A stretch of DNA of 11,925 nt from Methanosarcinales archaeon (GTDB lineage: Archaea > Halobacteriota > Syntropharchaeia > Alkanophagales > Methanospirareceae): the NCBI GenBank assembly GCA_025464275.1, contig JAODGR010000027.1, positions 1-11,925 of the forward strand, in the 5' to 3' direction. The position numbers and the translations under genes were made by a program. Under the pieces are notes generated by a model, which saw only the letters and a program-made list of their open reading frames with translations, was not told the DNA's origin and did not search any database. Below are positions 6,833 through 11,925 of the stretch, piece by piece (position 1 is the stretch's first letter; every line of letters starts with the position of its first letter).

Positions 6833-7144
6833 TCATCCCTTCAGTACAATCTCGATGTGGACATCCTTGGGTATGGGAATCCGCATAAGCTGCCGCAATG
6901 CTCGCTCGTCTGCTTCAAGGTCGATCAGCCTTTTATGGATCCGCATCTCCCAGTGATCCCAGGTAGAAGAGCCTTCACCATCCGGGCTTTTCCTGCATGG
7001 TACTACCAGCTTCTTCGTGGGCAGCGGTATGGGACCGGAGATACTGACTCCGGTAGTCTCCGCTATCTTCTTCACCTGCTGGCAGATCTCATCCAGCTGC
7101 TTATGGTCCACACTTGATAGTTTTATCCTCGCTTTCTGGTTCAT
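6833..7144 (-). CDS. rps10: Small ribosomal subunit protein uS10
   Basis: This is a ribosomal protein of the 30S head. The 103-residue protein matches archaeal uS10 along its whole length: 'ARIKLSSVDHKQLDEICQQV', 'GVSISGPIPLPTKKL', 'DHWEMRIHKRLIDLEADERALRQLMRIPIPKDVHIEIVL'. The start ATG at 7144 follows a G-rich stretch (GGGGGT on the minus strand). It lies 48 bases after the EF-1A stop; the EF-1A to S10 order is a conserved archaeal arrangement, so cotranscription is expected. Confidence 0.97.
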   Translation of the reverse strand: MNQKARIKLSSVDHKQLDEICQQVKKIAETTGVSISGPIPLPTKKLVVPCRKSPDGEGSSTWDHWEMRIHKRLIDLEADERALRQLMRIPIPKDVHIEIVLKG

Positions 7145-7192
7145 TACCCCCGCCTGCCCTTACTCTGAGTCTGATCTATATCCACTCCACTC

Positions 7193-8464
7193 CTACTTCG
7201 CTTTCGGTTTTATATCTATCACCATACCTGCGGCAACTGTCTGTCCCATGTCCCTTATAGCGAACCGACCGAGCTGAGGTATCTCCTTTACTCGCTCAAT
7301 CACCAGAGGACGTGTTGGCTTCACCTTGATGATCGCGGCATCACCCCTCTTTATGTAGTCGGGGTTCTCCTCCAGTGCAGCCCCGGTTCTCGGGTCTATC
7401 TTCTTCTGTATCTCCGTTATCGTAGAGGCGACCTGAGCGGTGTGGCAGTGGAATACAGGGGTATAGCCAGCGGTGATGGCGGTGGGATGCTGCAGAACCA
7501 CTATCTGCGCTGTGAACTCATCAGCCACGGTGGGTGGGGAGTCGGGATGACCGCATACATCCCCCCGTCTCAGCTCATTCCTGCTTATTCCTCGGACATT
7601 CCAGCCGATGTTGTCACCCGGGAGGGCTTCCGGAATCTCTTCATGGTGCATCTCTATTGATTTCACCTCGCCGACCTTGCCTGGTGGATTAAAGATGACC
7701 TTATCGCCCTTCTTCAACTTTCCCGTCTCTACACGCCCTACTGGCACGGTACCCACGCCGGTTATCGAGTACACATCCTGTACCGGGATTCTGAGGGGTA
7801 ACTGAACGGGCTTCTCTGGCACTTTCATCATGTCCAGCGCCTGCAGGAAGGTGGGACCGTCGAACCATTTCATCTTCTCACTGGGTTTTGTGATGTTCTC
7901 ACCTTCATAAGCGGATACGGGAATGAATACCAGATTCTCCTCCTTGTAGCCCACGGTCTTGAGGAGCTCGAGTAACTGCTTCTTCAGCTCGTTATAACGC
8001 GCTTCATCGTAATTCACACGGTCCATCTTGTTTATCGCCACAATTAACTGACCTACGCCGAGAGTCCGTGCGAGGAATACGTGCTCCTTCGTCTGCTCCT
8101 TTATCCCATCCTTCGCATCCACCACCAGCACCGCTGCATCAGCCTGTGAAGTCCCGGTGATCATGTTCTTCACGAAGTCCCTGTGCCCCGGGCAGTCGAC
8201 GATGGTGTAATAATACTTATCAGTATCAAATCTCTGATGTGCGACATCTATGGTGATACCCCTCTCTCGCTCATCCTTCAGCGAATCCATTACCCATGCG
8301 AACTCGAATGTCGCCTTACCCATTGCTTCCGCTTTCTTCCTGTATTCCTCCACTATGTGCGGGTCGATCACCCCTGTATCAGTGAGCAGTCTGCCAAGCA
8401 GCGTTGACTTACCGTGGTCTATATGCCCTATCATTGCGAGATTCATGTGCTCTTTCTCTACCAT
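7193..8464 (-). CDS. tuf: Translation elongation factor 1-alpha (aEF1A / EF-Tu)
   Basis: This GTPase brings aminoacyl-tRNA to the ribosomal A site. At 423 residues it has normal archaeal length. The GTPase motifs are all present: G1 GHIDHGKS (13-20), G2 within 'DERERGITIDVAH' (64-76), G3 DCPGH (90-94), G4 NKMD (145-148) and G5 region SAYEGEN (184-190). Domains 2 and 3 follow, with 'YSITGVGTVPVGRVETG' and the C-terminal 'IRDMGQTVAAGMV'. The N-terminus MVEKEHMNLAMIGHIDHG fits archaeal homologues, and an AGGAG lies 10 bases upstream of ATG 8464. It leads a minus-strand unit with rps10 and the small coiled-coil gene. Rps7 is not upstream of it here. Confidence 0.97.
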   Translation of the reverse strand: MVEKEHMNLAMIGHIDHGKSTLLGRLLTDTGVIDPHIVEEYRKKAEAMGKATFEFAWVMDSLKDERERGITIDVAHQRFDTDKYYYTIVDCPGHRDFVKNMITGTSQADAAVLVVDAKDGIKEQTKEHVFLARTLGVGQLIVAINKMDRVNYDEARYNELKKQLLELLKTVGYKEENLVFIPVSAYEGENITKPSEKMKWFDGPTFLQALDMMKVPEKPVQLPLRIPVQDVYSITGVGTVPVGRVETGKLKKGDKVIFNPPGKVGEVKSIEMHHEEIPEALPGDNIGWNVRGISRNELRRGDVCGHPDSPPTVADEFTAQIVVLQHPTAITAGYTPVFHCHTAQVASTITEIQKKIDPRTGAALEENPDYIKRGDAAIIKVKPTRPLVIERVKEIPQLGRFAIRDMGQTVAAGMVIDIKPKAK

Positions 8465-8523
8465 CTCTCTTCTTCTCCTAATCTTCTATTCTCCTATTCT
8501 ATTACCTCTTCTTATCCTTCCTT

Positions 8524-8537
8524 TTATACCGGTATAA
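8524..8537. promoter_or_regulatory. Perfect 14-bp palindrome TTATACCGGTATAA
   Basis: The sequence is identical to its own reverse complement over 14 bases. It lies about 60 bases upstream of the EF-1A start codon, at the downstream edge of the TATA-like block. Such a perfect dyad could be an operator for a dimeric regulator. It could also be incidental in A/T-rich DNA, although the central CCGG makes chance less likely. Confidence 0.45.
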
Positions 8538-8554
8538 TATATAATTGTTATATA
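8538..8554. repeat. Perfect inverted repeat TATATAA-TTG-TTATATA
   Basis: Seven-base arms (8538-8544 and 8548-8554) pair perfectly around a 3-base spacer, and it directly abuts the 14-bp palindrome. Either arm can serve as a TATA box in one direction, so this may be the core promoter element, a symmetric regulator site, or both. Confidence 0.45.
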
Positions 8555-8614
8555 CTAATCCATCCACTATTTAAATCTTTTTTCTATTTCCATTTTCTAT
8601 CTCGTATCCCAGGA

Positions 8615-9490
8615 TTAGACCTTCAGACCCTGTAGAATAGCGATGAAGAGTGCAGCGGCAATCATGTCAGCGGAAGAGCCGGGATTTATGCCCGCGGCTA
8701 TCAGTTCCCGGTCAAATTCCTCCAGTTCGTCACGTCTGTATCCACCCTCTACTATACCCCTCGCTCGCTCCTTCACGTATCTGCTCTGCTCCGCTCCAAA
8801 CTCCATCCTGACAAAGCTATCCTCCTCTTCCGCCAGCAGGTGGAGGTATGCATCTACTATGGCATCGTTCACTCGACGCTCGCGTGATGCGGTAAATTCG
8901 TTTATCAGTGCGGCATACGCGAAGACCTTACCGAATCCGCCAACCAGCTCACGTGAGATCTGGTCATAGGATGCGGAGATGGAGAGGATGTCAAACATTG
9001 AGAGCTGCCTATCCCTTATCTCCTCTATTGATGCCTCGTTCATCACGTCAAGCTCAGCCACATCTCGCCTCACCCTCACCTTCGCCACCGAGAAAGCCCT
9101 GTACAGAGCTATTGCATCCTCCACACCGGTGTTTCGCATGATTCCATCTGCTATACGTCTTAATTCATCAGTGTCACTGCTATCAGCTGCACCGGCAGCC
9201 ATTACCAGTGGAATCATGAGGAGTATCGCCCCGAAGTGCGTGTTCCCGCCACGCTGCCACTTCATGCTCTCCTCCACCCCTCTCAATATCAGTTCACCCA
9301 CACCTCCTCGCTCCTTTCGCACCGCTGCTTCCCTGAATACCGGATAAACTGCGACCGAAGAAGCGATGAAATGCTCATAGGTGGTATCTACGAAGTCATG
9401 TGTCCGGTCTACGTTACCCGGCTTCGGATATGCAGATACCTCCAGAAGAAGCGCTAATTGCGCACTCCTGGCTACCTGGTCCTCGTTCAT
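8615..9490 (-). CDS. CitG/MdcB-family protein (triphosphoribosyl-dephospho-CoA synthase-like)
   Basis: From ATG 9490 the protein has 291 residues and belongs to the CitG family, whose bacterial members condense ATP with dephospho-CoA to make the prosthetic-group precursor of citrate or malonate lyase carriers. Seen motifs are 'EVSAYPKPGNVDRTHDF' (17-33) and 'YEHFIASS' (38-45), 'WQRGGNTHFGAILLMIPL' (78-95), and the C-terminal 'NPGSSADMIAAALFIAIL' (269-286). No citrate lyase or malonate decarboxylase gene is nearby, so the true substrate in this archaeon is unknown; a related nucleotide or phosphoribosyl transfer is possible. The frame is open to TTG 9505, which would overlap hdrA; ATG 9490 sits 1 base after the hdrA TGA and is preferred. 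Probably cotranscribed with hdrA. Confidence 0.82.
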   Translation of the reverse strand: MNEDQVARSAQLALLLEVSAYPKPGNVDRTHDFVDTTYEHFIASSVAVYPVFREAAVRKERGGVGELILRGVEESMKWQRGGNTHFGAILLMIPLVMAAGAADSSDTDELRRIADGIMRNTGVEDAIALYRAFSVAKVRVRRDVAELDVMNEASIEEIRDRQLSMFDILSISASYDQISRELVGGFGKVFAYAALINEFTASRERRVNDAIVDAYLHLLAEEEDSFVRMEFGAEQSRYVKERARGIVEGGYRRDELEEFDRELIAAGINPGSSADMIAAALFIAILQGLKV

Positions 9491-9491
9491 C

Positions 9492-11492
9492 TCAGCCAAC
9501 GCCAATCATCGCTTCTATCTGTGCATATACCTGCATGTCTTTGAAGTGCCTTACAGAAATCGCACCCGATGGGCATACCGCATTGCAAGAGCCACAACCC
9601 TTGCATATCACCTCGTTCACGGTCATCGTACCGCTCACTCCATCGAGTTTTAGAGCGCCAAAGGGGCATAACGATTCACATACACCACATCCGATACACA
9701 GTCGCTTATCCACCTCAGCCACAATGGGCTCTATCTCCACCTCGCCCTGCATGAGAGGTATAGAAGCCCGCATCGCCGCGCCAACCGCCTGTGCAACGCT
9801 GTCCGGGATATCCTTCGGCGATTGACAGCATCCTGCGATGAAGATTCCATCGGTGAAGGTATCGAGGGGTCGCAGTTTTGGATGTGCCTCTAACAGGAAT
9901 CCATCTGCACCTTCTGCAATCTTCAGTATCTTTGCGAGTTCTCCTGCTCCCTCCGGTGGCACGATAGCGGTAGCAAGGACCACCATGTCCGCTTCTATCT
10001 CTATCTCTCTGCCATCGCAGCTCCTTGTTATTACTTTCACACCACTCGCCCCTTCTCCCTCTTTTACCACCTTCACCGGCTCTTCAAGCTCCTTCCTTAT
10101 GTACTCCACACCCTCTGCCCTCACACGATTATAGAACTCCTCAAAGCCCTTGCCATACGCCCGCATATCGTTGTATATCACCCTTACACGTGCTTTCGGG
10201 AGCTTCTCTCTCACCAGATACGCCTGCTTCGCTATATACATGCAGCATACGCGAGAGCAGTAGGCAGTTCCGGGTCCAGATCGCGGCTCCTTCTCTCTCG
10301 AGCCCACGCAGGCTATGAATACCACCTCCTTCGGCTCTTTCCCGTTTATCATGATCCTGCCGCCGGTGGGACCGGAGGCGACCGAAAGCCGTTCAAATTC
10401 CAGTCCGGTTATCACCTCATCGTACTTATACCCGTATTCGGGCATCGTGGAAGGGTCAAGTAATTGGTAGCCCGTGGCAACGATGATAGTGCCAACCTCT
10501 ATCTCCATCTCCTCAGCACTCTGTGAGAAGTCGATAGCATCAGCAGGGCAGACATCCAGACATGGGGGTGATTTGCCACACTTACCCTTCGTGAGGTAGA
10601 GGCACCGTTCTGCATCCACGGTATACACGGTGGGCACCGCCTGTGGGAAAGGCATGTAAATAGCACCCCTCTTCGCCAGCCCCATCTCAAATTCTGACTC
10701 GATCCGTCCACGGAGCCGGCATGCAGATGCACACTCGCCACAGCCTGTACATCTCCGCTCGTCCACATATCTGGGCTTCCTCCTTATCTTCACCCGATAG
10801 TTGCCTATATAGCCCTCTACACTCTCCACCTCCGAATAGGTGAGGAGGTGTATGTTCTTATGCCGTGCCACTTCCACCATCTTAGGTGTGAGGATGCAGG
10901 AGGAGCAATCGAGTGTGGGGAAGGTCTTGTCGAGTTGAGCCATGTGCCCGCCGATGGAGGGCTCTCGCTCCACCAGATAGGTCTCGAAGCCCTTGTCTGC
11001 AACTTCCAGTGCGGCATAGATGCCTGATATCCCCCCACCGATCACCAGCGTTCGGGGTATGACACCCACCTTCTTACGCTCCAGAGGCGCCAGCAATGCC
11101 GCTTTGCTCACTGCCGATGAGACCAGGTCCTTCGCCTTCTCGGTAGCGCTACCGGTATCATCATGAACCCATGCGCACTGCTCCCTGATATTCGCCATCT
11201 CAAAGCAGTAAGGGTTCATGCCTGCATCTTCGCATGCCTTCCTGAATGTCGGCTCATGCATACGTGGTGAGCAGGAGGCGACAACCACCCTATTCAACCT
11301 GTGCTCCTTTATATCCTGCTTTATCAACTCCTGCCCCGGCTCGGAGCACATGTACTGGTAATGTCTTGAGACCACCACCCCGGGTAACCCGGCAGCGAAA
11401 TCCGCAACCGCTGCTACATTCACCTGCGCGGCTATGTTCAGCCCGCAGTGGCATATATAGACACCTATCCGTGGCTCTTCTATATCCACCAT
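9492..11492 (-). CDS. hdrA: CoB-CoM heterodisulfide reductase, FAD/iron-sulfur subunit A
   Basis: HdrA is the flavin subunit of soluble heterodisulfide reductase and the site of electron bifurcation between ferredoxin and the HdrBC branch. The 666-residue protein is full length for the stand-alone type. Domains in order are: an N-terminal Cys-containing domain ('ICHCGLNI', 'YMCSEPGQ', 'ASCSPRMHEPTFR'; Cys14, 16, 49, 74); a thioredoxin-reductase-like FAD domain with GGGISG (152-157) and 'FPTLDCSSCILTPKM' (191-205); an inserted ferredoxin module (Cys248/251/254/258 and Cys297/305/311/315); conserved 'CVGSR' and 'YCSRVCC' (Cys395, 412, 416, 417); and a C-terminal two-cluster ferredoxin (Cys599/602/605/609 and Cys630/633/636/640). 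No selenocysteine UGA and no fused MvhD are present. It follows the CBS-domain gene by 18 bases. Its HdrCB partners are on the opposite strand. Confidence 0.95.
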   Translation of the reverse strand: MVDIEEPRIGVYICHCGLNIAAQVNVAAVADFAAGLPGVVVSRHYQYMCSEPGQELIKQDIKEHRLNRVVVASCSPRMHEPTFRKACEDAGMNPYCFEMANIREQCAWVHDDTGSATEKAKDLVSSAVSKAALLAPLERKKVGVIPRTLVIGGGISGIYAALEVADKGFETYLVEREPSIGGHMAQLDKTFPTLDCSSCILTPKMVEVARHKNIHLLTYSEVESVEGYIGNYRVKIRRKPRYVDERRCTGCGECASACRLRGRIESEFEMGLAKRGAIYMPFPQAVPTVYTVDAERCLYLTKGKCGKSPPCLDVCPADAIDFSQSAEEMEIEVGTIIVATGYQLLDPSTMPEYGYKYDEVITGLEFERLSVASGPTGGRIMINGKEPKEVVFIACVGSREKEPRSGPGTAYCSRVCCMYIAKQAYLVREKLPKARVRVIYNDMRAYGKGFEEFYNRVRAEGVEYIRKELEEPVKVVKEGEGASGVKVITRSCDGREIEIEADMVVLATAIVPPEGAGELAKILKIAEGADGFLLEAHPKLRPLDTFTDGIFIAGCCQSPKDIPDSVAQAVGAAMRASIPLMQGEVEIEPIVAEVDKRLCIGCGVCESLCPFGALKLDGVSGTMTVNEVICKGCGSCNAVCPSGAISVRHFKDMQVYAQIEAMIGVG

Positions 11493-11510
11493 ACCCGCTT
11501 GAATTTGAAT

Positions 11511-11903
11511 TTAGAAGTAAAATTCCTTCACATATTCCGGCTTCCTTGTTAGCAGGTCGCGAATGCTCACCATTCCTATCACTATCCCATTCTCCACCAC
11601 CGGTAGCCGCTTTATTCGCTTTCTCGATGCCAACTTGCATGCCTCTTCCTCCGATGCTTCACTCTCAATGGTGATCAGGGGCGATGACATAATCTCCTTG
11701 GCTTTTACTTCACTCGCTCGCTTATCTTTCAGCAGCACTTTCAATGCGATGTCACGCTCGGTGATTATCCCCACCGGTCTGGCATCCGCGGTTATCACCA
11801 CGCTCCCTATACCAAGTTCCTCCATATCCGCAGCTATTTTGCTGACCACGGTATTCTCATCTTCTGTGATGATTGGGCGGCTCATTATCTCCTTTACTTT
11901 CAC
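11511..11903 (-). CDS. Tandem CBS-domain protein
   Basis: This 130-residue protein is made of two CBS domains and nothing else. CBS1 (about 4-58) reads 'EIMSRPIITEDENTVVSKIA ... IGSVVITADARPVGIITERDI'. CBS2 (about 69-122) reads 'EIMSSPLITIESEASEEEACKLA ... RLPVVENGIVIGMVSIRDLL'. Each has the usual G-I/M-V-[ST]-x-R-D end that contacts adenosyl ligands. Stand-alone CBS pairs bind AMP, ATP, SAM or similar and act as sensors for partner proteins. The likely start is GTG 11903, supported by GAGGTGA (minus strand, 11911-11917) 7 bases upstream. The frame stays open to the window edge, so a longer form cannot be excluded. It sits 18 bases upstream of hdrA, so it may sense energy charge for the Hdr system; that link is inference. 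Confidence 0.9.
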   Translation of the reverse strand: MKVKEIMSRPIITEDENTVVSKIAADMEELGIGSVVITADARPVGIITERDIALKVLLKDKRASEVKAKEIMSSPLITIESEASEEEACKLASRKRIKRLPVVENGIVIGMVSIRDLLTRKPEYVKEFYF

Positions 11904-11910
11904 TCCATCT

Positions 11911-11917
11911 TCACCTC
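11911..11917 (-). promoter_or_regulatory. Shine-Dalgarno sequence for the CBS-domain gene
   Basis: GAGGTGA on the minus strand is 7 bases before GTG 11903. It decides in favour of this start over any upstream in-frame codon beyond the window. The promoter of the CBS-hdrA-CitG-like cluster is not visible. Confidence 0.65.
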
Positions 11918-11925
11918 GTGATGCT

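Larger units (their letters stand above)
8465..8580 (-). promoter_or_regulatory. Promoter and long purine-rich leader of the EF-1A operon
   Basis: On the minus strand this 150-base gap contains an A/T-rich block (8533-8577) with several TATA-like candidates: TTTAAATA at about 8568-8575, and TATATAA/TATATTATA elements between 8533 and 8554. It is followed by about 60 bases that are almost all purine (8465-8524), with AGGAG twice and AGAGG once ahead of the start codon. I cannot say which TATA is used; the leader would be roughly 45-85 bases. An unstructured purine-rich leader fits a highly expressed gene. The remainder (8581-8614) between this block and the CitG-like stop shows no clear terminator for that upstream gene. 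Confidence 0.55.

Noticed and set aside
8979..9347. Long plus-strand frames opposite the CitG-like gene and hdrA
   Set aside because: They are Ser/Pro/Thr/Arg-rich antisense shadows without motifs or ribosome-binding sites, while the minus-strand genes have clear family matches.
9492..11492. Selenocysteine in HdrA, as in some methanogens
   Set aside because: The frame is uninterrupted from ATG to the final TGA and the conserved site has ordinary Cys codons (CSSC), so no UGA recoding is needed.

Overview
The window reads as ordinary archaeal chromosome. The evidence is an archaeal-type EF-1A next to ribosomal protein uS10, a ThiD-ThiN fusion, HdrA, HdrB and HdrC of heterodisulfide reductase, a CfbB/CobB-type amidotransferase, TATA-like promoter elements and frequent 4-base ATGA gene overlaps. 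Hdr together with a possible coenzyme F430 enzyme points to a methanogen or an anaerobic methane/alkane-oxidising relative within Euryarchaeota. An ANME-1/Methanophagales-like or Syntropharchaeia-like source is my best guess, but no mcr gene or other lineage marker is present to fix it.

Layout. Bases 1-56 are the 3' part of a tRNA-Thr (anticodon GGT). Bases 101-4921 hold five plus-strand genes: thiDN, dapF, ubiX, cfbB/cobB and cysC-like. The last four overlap their neighbours by 4 to 16 bases, so they are probably translated from one transcript. They supply thiamine phosphate, meso-diaminopimelate/lysine, prenylated FMN, an amidated tetrapyrrole (F430 or B12 precursor) and possibly PAPS. A new promoter and a strong Shine-Dalgarno sequence lead into hdrC-hdrB (5010-6463), also joined by an ATGA overlap. 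The plus-strand and minus-strand blocks converge at about 6455-6515, in a stretch that is T-rich on both strands.

The rest is on the minus strand and is read from right to left. A two-CBS-domain protein, hdrA and a CitG/MdcB-family protein form one cluster (11903 to 8615). After a 150-base promoter/leader region comes the translation cluster: EF-1A, uS10 and a small coiled-coil protein (8464 to 6552).

How it fits together. HdrCB and HdrA lie in two separate transcription units on opposite strands, yet are together enough for one soluble HdrABC core. Such a core reduces CoM-S-S-CoB, or runs in reverse, coupled to ferredoxin by flavin-based bifurcation. No hydrogenase, formate dehydrogenase, MvhD or FrhB partner is visible. 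The least explained items are the CitG-like protein behind hdrA, the small coiled-coil gene behind uS10, the variant CysC-like kinase, and a pair of perfect palindromes in the EF-1A promoter region. I see no mobile element, CRISPR array, prophage or clear novel defence system.
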